From Gammaproteobacteria bacterium RIFCSPLOWO2_02_FULL_56_15 (GTDB lineage Bacteria > Pseudomonadota > Gammaproteobacteria > Eutrophobiales > Eutrophobiaceae), in NCBI GenBank assembly GCA_001801825.1, contig MGYR01000196.1:1-13013 (forward strand): a stretch of 13,013 bases of DNA. Reading direction: 5' to 3'. The notes beneath the pieces are model-generated. The model was not told the DNA's origin. It searched no databases and worked only from the letters and a program-made list of their open reading frames with translations. Below are positions 5,858 through 13,012 of the stretch, in pieces (the first letter of the stretch is position 1; every line of letters starts with the position of its first letter). Both the position numbers and the translations under genes were made by a program.

Positions 5858-7243
5858 ATGTCCCTGAGTATCATCATCCTGGCCGCAGGTCAGGGAACCC
5901 GGATGCGGTCCGCCATCCCCAAGGTCCTGCACCGGCTTGCCGGCCGCACCCTTCTCGAACATGTGTATACCGTGGCAGCATCCCTCAACACGAGGGGGAT
6001 TCATATCGTCTATGGGTATGGAGGAGAACAAGTTCCACACCTTTTATCACACCTGTCCGCGTCCTGGATTTTCCAGGCCGAGCAACTGGGTACGGGACAT
6101 GCCGTAAAGCAGGCGATACCTGGAATCCGGGACGAGGATGATATATTGATCCTTTATGGAGATGTCCCCCTGGTTGCCAAAACGACCCTCATGGCCCTGG
6201 TTGAGGCTGCCTCAGGCCCGGGTTTTTCCCTGCTCACCGCCTGGCTTGGAAACTCCTACGGGTACGGACGCATCGTTCGGGATGAGCAAGGCAGGATCAC
6301 TCGGATCGTGGAAGATAAGGATGCGGACGCTGCCGAGCGTAAGATCGCCGAGATCAACACCGGGATGATGTGCGTCAGGGCAGTGCTGCTGAAACAGTGG
6401 CTGGATCGGCTGAACCATGACAATGTGCAGGGCGAGTACTACCTGACGGATATCGTCGCCATGGCGGTCGCAGATGGTATCGGGATACATACCACTTCAC
6501 CCACCCATCGGACCGAGGTCCAGGGTGTCAACACCCGGGGACAACTCGCTGAACTGGAACGCCATTATCAGCTGCAGCTGGCGCAGTCGCTGATGGACCG
6601 AGGGGTCAGTTTTCCGGATCCCGCACGTTTCGATCTCAGAGGCGAACTGGATACCGGGACCGATATCAACATTGATATCAATGTGGTGATCGAGGGCAAG
6701 GTAAGGCTGGGTAATGGAGTGACGATCGGGCAGAATTGCCTTATCCGGGACAGCGAGATTGGTGACGGCGTGGAAATACTCGCCAACTGCATTATCGAAG
6801 ACGCGGTGATCGGGAATCGCTGCCGAATCGGCCCTTTTTCCAGGATCCGGCCAGGCACACGCCTGGCTGAAGAGGTCCACATCGGCAATTTCGTTGAGAT
6901 CAAGAATTCTTCCATAGACACCGCCAGCAAGATCAACCATCTGAGCTACGTGGGCGACAGCGAGGTGGGGCGCAACGTGAATATCGGCGCTGGCACCATT
7001 ACCTGCAACTACGATGGCGCCAATAAGCATAAAACCATCATTGAAGACGATGTGCACGTCGGCTCGGATACCCAGTTGGTGGCCCCGGTCCGGGTGGGCA
7101 GGGGGGTGACCATCGGCGCCGGGACCACGATCACCCGGGATGTGGAACCCGATCTACTGATTCACAACCGGATGGAACGGCGTGTTGTCAAGGGCTGGAA
7201 GCGGCCGGAGAAGGGGAAGAAAAATGCCGAACCAAAGAAATAA
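5858..7243 (+). CDS. glmU: Bifunctional GlmU: GlcN-1-P acetyltransferase / GlcNAc-1-P uridyltransferase
   Basis: Makes UDP-N-acetylglucosamine, the precursor of peptidoglycan and lipopolysaccharide, in the cytoplasm. It acetylates glucosamine-1-phosphate and then transfers UMP from UTP. It has 461 residues (E. coli 456). The N-terminal pyrophosphorylase domain (1 to about 230) starts with L-A-A-G-Q-G-T-R-M at 8-16 and Lys22, and also shows Q-A-E-Q-L-G-T-G-H-A, L-Y-G-D-V-P-L, E-I-N-T-G and Q-G-E-Y-Y-L-T-D. The C-terminal left-handed beta-helix (about 250-440) has hexapeptide repeats, the catalytic His361 in N-H-L-S-Y-V-G-D, N-I-G-A-G-T-I-T-C-N-Y-D-G-A-N-K and G-S-D-T-Q-L-V-A-P-V. The tail is lysine-rich. 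The ribosome site is weak, but the start gives the expected N-terminus. The location after atpC is the conserved gammaproteobacterial one, though glmS does not follow here. Confidence 0.97.
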   Translation: MSLSIIILAAGQGTRMRSAIPKVLHRLAGRTLLEHVYTVAASLNTRGIHIVYGYGGEQVPHLLSHLSASWIFQAEQLGTGHAVKQAIPGIRDEDDILILYGDVPLVAKTTLMALVEAASGPGFSLLTAWLGNSYGYGRIVRDEQGRITRIVEDKDADAAERKIAEINTGMMCVRAVLLKQWLDRLNHDNVQGEYYLTDIVAMAVADGIGIHTTSPTHRTEVQGVNTRGQLAELERHYQLQLAQSLMDRGVSFPDPARFDLRGELDTGTDINIDINVVIEGKVRLGNGVTIGQNCLIRDSEIGDGVEILANCIIEDAVIGNRCRIGPFSRIRPGTRLAEEVHIGNFVEIKNSSIDTASKINHLSYVGDSEVGRNVNIGAGTITCNYDGANKHKTIIEDDVHVGSDTQLVAPVRVGRGVTIGAGTTITRDVEPDLLIHNRMERRVVKGWKRPEKGKKNAEPKK

Positions 7244-7280
7244 CGCATCTGCGACCTGTTTCAGCTATGCAGAGGCCGGT

Positions 7281-7304
7281 ACTACACTATAATTGAGTGT
7301 CAGT
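7281..7304 (+). promoter_or_regulatory. Consensus -10 box within an imperfect inverted repeat
   Basis: TATAAT at 7288-7293 is a perfect -10 hexamer. No good -35 stands at the right distance (CTATGC with a 17-base spacer) and there is no extended -10. ACACT (7284-7288) and AGTGT (7296-7300) form a dyad around it, and outer ACT (7281-7283) and AGT (7302-7304) extend this imperfectly. A consensus -10, a missing -35 and a dyad suggest a regulator-dependent promoter for the gene at 7375, with a start near 7300. Confidence 0.42.
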
Positions 7305-7306
7305 GA

Positions 7307-7325
7307 AACCCGTTCGCGGCGGGTT
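7307..7325 (+). other. Leader hairpin before the glycine-zipper gene
   Basis: AACCCG (7307-7312) and CGGGTT (7320-7325) form a six-pair stem with a seven-base loop. If transcription starts near 7300 this hairpin would stand at the 5' end of the message, where it could stabilise it. No T-run follows, so it is not a usual terminator for glmU. Confidence 0.4.
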
Positions 7326-7374
7326 GGTCATAACAGATATCGGAAAAATTTCTACTTTTGTGGAGTGATGAGCA

Positions 7375-7869
7375 ATGAAGCAGCGTATCCAACTCGTTCT
7401 TACCCTTATGGTAATCCTGGTCGTTCCGGTGACACTCCGGGCGGAATGTTATTCTGATAACAGTAATAAAGAGGTGATTGGGACCTTACTGGGCGCCGCC
7501 GCCGGCGGTCTGATCGGATCCCAGATCGGGGGTGGAGCGGGTAACAAGGTGGCAATTGGCGCAGGGGTCCTGGTCGGAGGACTGGTGGGTAATCGCATCG
7601 GGCGGTCTCTCGATTGTCAGGACCTGTCCTATCACAGCGATACTACCCAGCGCACCCTGGAAACCCAGGTTTCCGGTACTTCATCCAGATGGAATAACCC
7701 GAGTACCGGCCATTCCGGCTCGATTACCCCCACGCGTACCTACGTCTCCAGGGACGGATCGCCCTGCCGCGAATTCAATCAGACGATTATCGTGGATGGA
7801 CAACAGGATGTGGTTACCGGTACGGCCTGCCGTACTCCGGATGGGAGATGGGAGATCCAGGATAGTTAA
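7375..7869 (+). CDS. Exported glycine-zipper protein, 17-kDa surface antigen type
   Basis: A 164-residue envelope protein of unknown precise function. A signal peptide is clear: K-Q-R near the start, a hydrophobic core at about 5-20 and a probable cut after Arg-Ala (23). There is no lipobox at Cys25, so it is probably not a lipoprotein. Residues 36-76 form a glycine zipper, with repeated G-x-x-x-G spacing in two hydrophobic stretches (L-L-G-A-A-A-G-G-L-I-G and V-L-V-G-G-L-V-G-N-R-I-G), as in the Rickettsia 17-kDa antigen and OmpA-like glycine-zipper families. The C-terminal part (about 122-164), with S-P-C-R-E-F, a G-x-A-C-R turn and D-G-R-W-E-I, is the usual small beta domain of these proteins. 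Four cysteines (25, 81 and two in the C-domain) could form disulfides. GGAG at 7362-7365 supports the start. It is probably a single-gene unit between a -10 box and a strong terminator. The family call is good, but the role (envelope integrity or outer-membrane association) is inference. Confidence 0.85.
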   Translation: MKQRIQLVLTLMVILVVPVTLRAECYSDNSNKEVIGTLLGAAAGGLIGSQIGGGAGNKVAIGAGVLVGGLVGNRIGRSLDCQDLSYHSDTTQRTLETQVSGTSSRWNNPSTGHSGSITPTRTYVSRDGSPCREFNQTIIVDGQQDVVTGTACRTPDGRWEIQDS

Positions 7870-7882
7870 TCCCGTAGCGCCC

Positions 7883-7916
7883 ACAAAAAAACCCGGTATC
7901 CACCGGGTTTTTTTGT
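7883..7916. terminator. Strong bidirectional-looking rho-independent terminator
   Basis: A perfect 15-pair stem (7883-7897 with 7902-7916) has a four-base loop ATCC. Its core is CCCGGT/ACCGGG, flanked by seven As on the left and seven Ts on the right. The T-run gives termination on the + strand after the glycine-zipper gene, 13 bp past its stop. The A-run would give the same on the - strand, but no minus-strand gene points at it. Confidence 0.93.
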
Positions 7917-7959
7917 CTCTGCGGGCAACAAGGCCGCGCAGGGCGCCATGCATAACTGG

Positions 7960-7979
7960 CTGTCCCCTGGGCGGGACAG
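7960..7979 (+). other. Leader hairpin just upstream of aroA
   Basis: CTGTCCC (7960-7966) and GGGACAG (7973-7979) form a perfect seven-pair stem with loop CTGGGC. It ends 16 bases before the aroA ATG and covers the first part of AGGACA (7978-7983), the nearest ribosome-site-like sequence. It could affect aroA translation. No regulator or known riboswitch class is recognised. Confidence 0.45.
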
Positions 7980-7995
7980 GACAATTGAAAAAGAC

Positions 7996-9282
7996 ATGGA
8001 CTCATTGATAATCAATCCCATAGACAGGATCGATGGCGAGATCAACCTGCCGGGCTCCAAGAGCCTGTCTAACCGCGCCCTGCTGATGGCCGCGGTGGCA
8101 AAGGGAAGCACGCAGATCGATAACCTCCTGATCAGTGACGATACCCTGCACATGCTTTCAGCCCTCCGGCAACTGGGTGTGCCTTATAGCCTGGATACAG
8201 GTCGGAATCACTGTGTAGTCACCGGATTGTCCGGGCCTGTCCAAACCATTGTTCCCAGGGAATTGTTCCTCGGTAATGCCGGTACCGCCTTCCGCCCCCT
8301 GTGCGCCGTGCTCTGCACGGGGACCGGCGAATATATACTCCGGGGGGAACCAAGGATGGAAGAGCGTCCCATCGGCCCCCTGGTGGTCAGCCTGCGACAG
8401 GCGGGAGCGGATATAGACTACCTCAAGAACGAAGGGTATCCTCCGTTGCGCATTTGCAGCCGGGGGCTGCATGGTGGCCGGGTCCGTATCGATGGCAGCC
8501 TCTCCAGCCAGTTTCTGTCCGCACTGCTCTTGGCGGCGCCCTTGGCCCGCAACGGTATGGAAATCGAGGTAATCGGGAATCTGGTCTCGGAGCCGTATAT
8601 ATCGTTGACCCTGCACATGCTGGAACAATTCGGGATAGCGGTACAGAGCCGGGGCCAGCGCCTCTACATCATCGACGGCGAACAGTCCTATCGCTCGCCG
8701 GGCCGTTACCTGGTGGAAGGGGATGCCAGTTCAGCCACCTATTTTCTTGCGGCGGCAGCCATCCGGGGAGGGACCGTGAAGGTGACGGGTGTCGGGGCGC
8801 GGAGCATTCAGGGAGATATCCGCTTTGCCGATGTACTCGAAAAGATGGGCGCAGTGGTACAGCGTGGCGATGACTATATCGCCGTGAGTCGCGGCACTCT
8901 GAAAGGGATCGATATGGATCTGAATCATATCCCGGATGCCGCGATGACCATCGCTGTGACTGCATTGTTTGCCGCAGGCCCCACCGTGATCCGTAATATC
9001 GGCAACTGGCGGATCAAGGAAACCGATCGCCTCCGGGCCATGGCGAATGAACTCAGGAAAACGGGCGCCGTGGTCGAGGAAGGCGATGATTCCCTTACGG
9101 TAATTCCGCCGGATCAGATACGGGAAGCGGTCATCGACACCTACCAGGATCACCGCATGGCTATGTGTTTTTCACTGCTGGCGCTGGGCGGTGTGCCCGT
9201 GATTATTAATGATCCGGGTTGTACCGCAAAAACCTTTCCTGATTATTTTGAAAAATTCGCCTTGCTAAGCCATACGTTGTGA
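7996..9282 (+). CDS. aroA: 3-Phosphoshikimate 1-carboxyvinyltransferase (EPSP synthase), class I
   Basis: Joins phosphoenolpyruvate to shikimate-3-phosphate, the sixth step of the shikimate pathway to aromatic amino acids, in the cytoplasm. From ATG 7996 it has 428 residues (E. coli 427). Key residues keep E. coli numbering: L-P-G-S-K-S with Lys22 and Ser23, Arg27, and L-F-L-G-N-A-G-T-A-F-R-P-L with Asn94, Gly96, Thr97, Arg100 and Pro101. After a one-residue shift come Asp314 (I-P-D-A-A-M), Glu in K-E-T-D-R, His386-Arg387 (D-H-R-M-A-M) and Lys412 (C-T-A-K-T-F). It is class I, with Gly96 and Pro101 as in the glyphosate-sensitive type and Phe in place of Met99. The frame is open back to ATG 7948 (16 more residues), but the family N-terminus favours 7996. 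The ribosome site is weak. Usual neighbours serC, pheA and cmk are absent. Confidence 0.96.
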   Translation: MDSLIINPIDRIDGEINLPGSKSLSNRALLMAAVAKGSTQIDNLLISDDTLHMLSALRQLGVPYSLDTGRNHCVVTGLSGPVQTIVPRELFLGNAGTAFRPLCAVLCTGTGEYILRGEPRMEERPIGPLVVSLRQAGADIDYLKNEGYPPLRICSRGLHGGRVRIDGSLSSQFLSALLLAAPLARNGMEIEVIGNLVSEPYISLTLHMLEQFGIAVQSRGQRLYIIDGEQSYRSPGRYLVEGDASSATYFLAAAAIRGGTVKVTGVGARSIQGDIRFADVLEKMGAVVQRGDDYIAVSRGTLKGIDMDLNHIPDAAMTIAVTALFAAGPTVIRNIGNWRIKETDRLRAMANELRKTGAVVEEGDDSLTVIPPDQIREAVIDTYQDHRMAMCFSLLALGGVPVIINDPGCTAKTFPDYFEKFALLSHTL

Positions 9283-9348
9283 ACGGCAACACCTGATGAA
9301 TAGGTCGGGAATAGTATCCAAACCTATAGCGTCAGTCTTGATGGTTGG

Positions 9349-10032
9349 CTACAAGAGATAGGAAAGGACCTTGCCCATCATCTGCTGGATCGACTCGTAC
9401 TTTTCACTACCGGCGGACAGGATTACATCTTCGGTTTGCACATAGCGTGAGGGAATCAGTTCATTGCGGCAGTTGGCTATAAGCTCGCATGCCGAATCCA
9501 GGGTGGTTTCAAGATGAAACTGAAGCCCGATGACCGATCTGCCTATCTGAAACGCTTGATTCTCGCAGCCTTCACTGCGTGCGAGCTGAACCGCCCCCGG
9601 CGGTAAGTCGAAGGTTTCTCCATGCCAGTGGAATACTTCAATCGAGTGAGGGAAGCTAAAAGACGCAGACCCGGGTGAAGTCACGCCCTGCACCGGGAAC
9701 CACCCGATTTCCTTCACCGGATTCTTGTAGACCCGGGCGCCCATGGCACTGGCGATGAGCTGTGCGCCCAGACATATTCCCAGTACCGGTTTGCCGGATT
9801 CGATAAGGTTGCGGATGAATTTCTTCTCCGGGGCAAGCCAGGGAAACTCCCGCTCGTCGTTGACGCTCATGGGGCCGCCCATCACCACCAGCAGGTCGAT
9901 GTCGCCGGGCGCCGGCAAATCCGGTGCCGCGAAAAAGCCAGTATGGCTCAGTTCATAACCCGCGGTGCGGAGCTGCGGCTCGATACTTCCGGGACCTTCA
10001 AACGGAACATGTTGGAGGCAATGTGCGCGCAT
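9349..10032 (-). CDS. Stand-alone class I glutamine amidotransferase-like protein
   Basis: A 227-residue cytoplasmic protein with the class I glutamine amidotransferase fold (the GMP synthase amidotransferase-like group). The catalytic triad is complete: nucleophile Cys87 in G-I-C-L-G-A-Q, with His173 and Glu175 in Q-F-H-L-E. The oxyanion-side V-V-M-G-G-P-M-S at 49-56 and the H-W-H-G-E-T-F block at 135-141 are typical of stand-alone members. No synthase or ATP-pyrophosphatase domain is attached, so it is not GuaA, CarA or TrpG. It may hydrolyse glutamine for an unlinked partner or cleave a gamma-glutamyl bond, as PuuD does in putrescine breakdown. It is the last of three minus-strand genes, 45 bp after the aldehyde dehydrogenase. 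The ribosome site GAAGAG (complement of 10037-10042) is modest. Fold and active site are secure, but the substrate is unknown. Confidence 0.87.
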   Translation of the reverse strand: MRAHCLQHVPFEGPGSIEPQLRTAGYELSHTGFFAAPDLPAPGDIDLLVVMGGPMSVNDEREFPWLAPEKKFIRNLIESGKPVLGICLGAQLIASAMGARVYKNPVKEIGWFPVQGVTSPGSASFSFPHSIEVFHWHGETFDLPPGAVQLARSEGCENQAFQIGRSVIGLQFHLETTLDSACELIANCRNELIPSRYVQTEDVILSAGSEKYESIQQMMGKVLSYLL

Positions 10033-10077
10033 GATTCTCTTCGGGGGTGTCTAATGAGGTGGCGTGGTAAAAAGGTG

Positions 10078-11520
10078 TTATTTCACTGCCTTTAATCCTT
10101 CCTTGATAAAACAGGCCGGCTCCGCAGTGTTGGTCAGCAGGGCCTGCTTGCGCAGGAAGGTGAGGATCCCTGAACCGCGGCCGCCGAGCCCCGAGTAATT
10201 AAAGGAATCCCAGTCCGCGACACCGGAACCCGCGAAGGTGAGGAAGGTATCCTGCAGGCTGATCATACCGGCATTTATCTGTACTCCGATACGCCGGGCC
10301 TCCGCTTCATCGCCGCCAATCACGGCGGCGGAGAGTCCGTAGTAACTGTCATTGGCGAGCCGGATAGCCTCCTCTTCGGTGTCGTAGGCCATGACGGGCA
10401 TCACCGGACCGAAGGTCTCATCGCGCATGATGAGCATATCATGGTTGACTCCGGTCAGCAGGGTGGGCCGCATGTAAAGACCGCCGCCGAGCTTCTCGCT
10501 CTTACCGCCGCAGCGCAGGACGGCGCCCTTCGCCAGGGCGTCGTCGATGTGGCTGTCCACGATCTGCGCCTGTCGCTCAAAGATGAAGGGACTGAGTTGG
10601 CCCGCATGCGGGTCCGGGTAGTTCAGTCTGACCTCGGCGGCTTTGGCGATCAGCAGGTCCACGAAGCGGTCATGCGCGGTGCGCTGGACATAGATCCGCT
10701 CGATAGAGAAACAGACCTGACCGGTGCTGGTGACCGCACCCCGCAGCACTGCGGTGGCGGCCTGCTCCAGGTCCGCATTCTGCGTGATGATCACCGGGTC
10801 CTTGCCGCCGAGTTCCAGGATCGCGGGAATGAAGCGCTTTGCGCAGGTCTCCGCCACCTTGCGGCCGTTCGCCACGCTGCCGGTAAAGTTGATGATGTCG
10901 GCATTGTTCACGATGGCCTGCCCGGTCAGTCCATCCCCCACCACATAGACCAGCACTTCCGCGAGCTCCGGGATGGCGCGGATGGTTTCCATCATGGGTT
11001 TGACGAAGCGGGGCGCGACCTCGCTGGGTTTCACCAGGACAGCGCAGCCCGCGAACAGGGGCGCGATGACATGCAGGGTCGAGAGCATCAGCGGGGCGTT
11101 CCAGGGACCGATGATCCCGGCCAGCGGGTAGGGTTTGAACAGGGTGTCGTACTTGATATGCGGCAGGGCGGGCGAGCTTCCGCGGCGCCTGGCCTGATCC
11201 ATAATCCTGGGCGCCACGGCGGCGGTACGCCGGATGGCGTTGATCACCATGTCCGGGGCGACCCGGGAGATCTGCCCGTAGCCCGTGTCGATGGAATCGG
11301 CCTCAATGAGCGACGCCTTGTCTCTTTCCAGCCGATCGGCCCAGTGTTGCATGACCGCAATCCGGTGCTCGATAGACGCCTCGCCCCAGGCCGGTTGCGC
11401 CCGGCGCAGGCGCGCTGACCAATCCGCTATCTCCCGGTCCGAAGCGGCGGTGATAGTGAAATCGATCGCCCCGGTCCATGGATTACGGACGGCGAGTTCT
11501 CTGGGTGTGGTGCTGGTCAT
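10078..11520 (-). CDS. NAD(P)-dependent aldehyde dehydrogenase
   Basis: Oxidises an aldehyde to the acid with NAD(P)+ in the cytoplasm. It has 480 residues, normal for the superfamily. Visible residues are the oxyanion Asn141 in G-P-W-N-A-P-L, the cofactor Lys164 in V-K-P-S-E, F-T-G-S at 212-215 in the Rossmann fold, the general base Glu236 in L-E-L-G-G-K-D, the nucleophile Cys270 in G-Q-V-C and the cofactor motif E-T-F-G-P at 368-372. F-N-Y-S-G-L-G-G-R-G-S lies near the C-terminus. All catalytic residues are intact. The start is supported by AGGAG (complement of 11530-11534) nine bases upstream. It follows the carotenoid oxygenase-like gene by 67 bp and precedes the amidotransferase by 45 bp. 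I infer that its substrate is an aldehyde released by that oxygenase (an apocarotenal or a benzaldehyde such as vanillin). Substrate and cofactor preference cannot be read from sequence. Confidence 0.93.
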   Translation of the reverse strand: MTSTTPRELAVRNPWTGAIDFTITAASDREIADWSARLRRAQPAWGEASIEHRIAVMQHWADRLERDKASLIEADSIDTGYGQISRVAPDMVINAIRRTAAVAPRIMDQARRRGSSPALPHIKYDTLFKPYPLAGIIGPWNAPLMLSTLHVIAPLFAGCAVLVKPSEVAPRFVKPMMETIRAIPELAEVLVYVVGDGLTGQAIVNNADIINFTGSVANGRKVAETCAKRFIPAILELGGKDPVIITQNADLEQAATAVLRGAVTSTGQVCFSIERIYVQRTAHDRFVDLLIAKAAEVRLNYPDPHAGQLSPFIFERQAQIVDSHIDDALAKGAVLRCGGKSEKLGGGLYMRPTLLTGVNHDMLIMRDETFGPVMPVMAYDTEEEAIRLANDSYYGLSAAVIGGDEAEARRIGVQINAGMISLQDTFLTFAGSGVADWDSFNYSGLGGRGSGILTFLRKQALLTNTAEPACFIKEGLKAVK

Positions 11521-11587
11521 TGTTGTTCTCTCCTGCTCCGCCGGACATGACGGATTTACAGAATTTACTGCGTTGGATGATGGTTGG

Positions 11588-13012
11588 TCAAACTGTGTAC
11601 TTCCCGGTCCGTAGCGCCCCGGCCGGTACCCACATGCCGTGAAAGGTGGATCGTACCCGGATCTCCATCCTCAGCAGGGCGACCGGTCCTGATTCGACCT
11701 GCCGCGCGTCCAGGATGGCGAGGTCGCTGCGATTCTCCGTCATGCGGTTCACCAGTACCAGCAGATAACCATCCCCTTCAGTTGCCCCTGGACGCCGGGG
11801 TACAAAGATAGGCTCCTGTACCCCGCTGTCCGGTCCGGGGGACCAGGTGCAGAGCCTGCCAGTCTGATGGTCATAGCAGCCGATGGCGGAGAGGCCCATG
11901 CTGCCTGCCGCGCTGGCCTCCGGCGGGCGGCAGAGCATATAGCCATAACGATAGGGCTTGCCGATGTAACGTTCATCTATGCGAGGCATTTCGCAGGGGG
12001 ACTCTAGCCTGATCCCGGCCTGGTAATCCGCGCCTTCCTTGTCCAGGTCGAAGCTCAATCGCGCCAGTTTCGGCATACAGGGGACGAAGGCTGAGCCGTC
12101 ATGACTGGGGAAGAATTCAAAACAGTTACCCTGGTAAAGGCAGACATCGAGGTGCAGCAGAGAGCCTTCATTGCAGGCATTCATCATGTGCCCGGCGCTG
12201 GCGGCCGGTCCCCGGTACCAGCGGATGTCCGAATTCCTGCCACGGCGCGGGAAGACCGCAAAATGACAGTCCTCATCGGCGTGCCATTGGTAGTAGGGGC
12301 CGCCGTTCCTGACCACTTCCATGTCGGTGATCAGCGGCCAAAAGGGAACAATCACATGGGTGTCGGTGACGGCAAAATCATGCACCATGCCGGGATAGGG
12401 CATCTCGAACCACAACTCGTGGGCGACCTTTCCCCGGGCGTCTATCACATAAAAGACCGCATCCCGGCTACCGTCGCCTCCCGCCTGGTAGGAATAGGTG
12501 AGCAGCTCATTGCGGTGCTGGTCCAGCTTCGGGTGCGCCGTGAGACTGACCGCCTTCACCGCCCCCTCATAATTCCATTCCCCGAGGGTCTCCAGGGTAT
12601 CGGGATGGACCTCCATGGGCAGGGAGTCCTCCTTGAGAATAAGGAGCTTTCCCCCATGCCAGATGGCGTTGGTATTGGCCGTGCCCTGGTTCCTGCCTGC
12701 CACCGAGGGGTCGTTGGTGTAGCGGTTGCGGTAGCGGCCGAAGAGCGAACGCCGGGCTGCGGCCTGCAAGAGGAAACGTTCAGTGCGAACCCAGCGGCTG
12801 CGGTAATCCACGTGGCCGTCCTGGAACCGGAACAGGTGCGCCATGCCTTCGCCGTCGATGAAGATGTCCGAGCCGGTCCTGGGCGGGTATTGCCGGTCCG
12901 GGCCACAACGATACAGCGTTCCGTTCAAGTCTTGCGGGACGGCGCCAAGTACGGGTTCAAGGTCTCGAAGATCTGACTCGATCCGCAGGGGCTTCCCCCA
13001 GCCCTGGTACAT
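11588..13012 (-). CDS. Carotenoid/stilbene cleavage oxygenase (RPE65 family), N-terminus possibly cut
   Basis: A non-heme iron dioxygenase that splits a C=C bond of a carotenoid, apocarotenoid or lignin-type stilbene to two aldehydes (or aldehyde and ketone). It has 474 residues from the ATG at 13012, which is one base from the window edge, so the true start may lie outside. Four iron-ligand histidines are recognisable, one per conserved block of the seven-bladed propeller: His160 (L-T-A-H-P-K-L-D), His211 (M-V-H-D-F-A-V-T), His275 (A-G-H-M-M-N-A) and His458 (F-H-G-M-W-V-P). Second-shell glutamates are probably Glu134 and Glu400 (Q-E-P-I-F-V-P-R). The N-terminal L-N-G-T-L-Y-R-C-G-P-D and D-G-E-G-M-A-H blocks fit the family. 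There is no signal peptide in the visible part. It is the first visible gene of a minus-strand set with an aldehyde dehydrogenase 67 bp downstream, which supports a cleavage-then-oxidation route. Carotenoid against stilbene substrate is undecided. Confidence 0.9.
   Translation of the reverse strand: MYQGWGKPLRIESDLRDLEPVLGAVPQDLNGTLYRCGPDRQYPPRTGSDIFIDGEGMAHLFRFQDGHVDYRSRWVRTERFLLQAAARRSLFGRYRNRYTNDPSVAGRNQGTANTNAIWHGGKLLILKEDSLPMEVHPDTLETLGEWNYEGAVKAVSLTAHPKLDQHRNELLTYSYQAGGDGSRDAVFYVIDARGKVAHELWFEMPYPGMVHDFAVTDTHVIVPFWPLITDMEVVRNGGPYYQWHADEDCHFAVFPRRGRNSDIRWYRGPAASAGHMMNACNEGSLLHLDVCLYQGNCFEFFPSHDGSAFVPCMPKLARLSFDLDKEGADYQAGIRLESPCEMPRIDERYIGKPYRYGYMLCRPPEASAAGSMGLSAIGCYDHQTGRLCTWSPGPDSGVQEPIFVPRRPGATEGDGYLLVLVNRMTENRSDLAILDARQVESGPVALLRMEIRVRSTFHGMWVPAGALRTGKYTV

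Noticed and set aside
7948..7995. Upstream in-frame start for aroA adding 16 residues
   Set aside because: The family N-terminus aligns with ATG 7996 and gives 428 residues against 427 in E. coli; the added residues are not conserved and would place a hairpin in the coding part. It is kept as a testable alternative in the findings.
9318..9348. Imperfect inverted repeat CCAAACC/GGTTGG between the convergent aroA and amidotransferase genes
   Set aside because: The stem has a bulge, the loop is 19 bases and no T-run follows on either strand. I see no convincing terminator in 9283-9348.
9349..10032. GuaA, CarA or TrpG as identity of the amidotransferase
   Set aside because: There is no attached or neighbouring synthase domain, and the length and the H-W-H-G-E-T-F block fit stand-alone members; no purine, carbamoyl phosphate or tryptophan gene lies nearby.
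10441..11418. 325-codon open frame on the + strand opposite the aldehyde dehydrogenase
   Set aside because: It is fully antisense to a gene with intact catalytic motifs, and the peptide (rich in G, D, H and R) looks like a frame shadow.
12101..12976. 291-codon open frame on the + strand opposite the cleavage oxygenase
   Set aside because: It is antisense to a gene with all four iron-ligand histidines and has no family motif of its own.
9349..13012. Recent horizontal transfer of the minus-strand cassette on base composition
   Set aside because: Spot counts of one line each in atpA and the dehydrogenase gave 35 and 36 GC of 60, so there is no clear contrast; no integrase, tRNA end or direct repeat is seen at the boundary.
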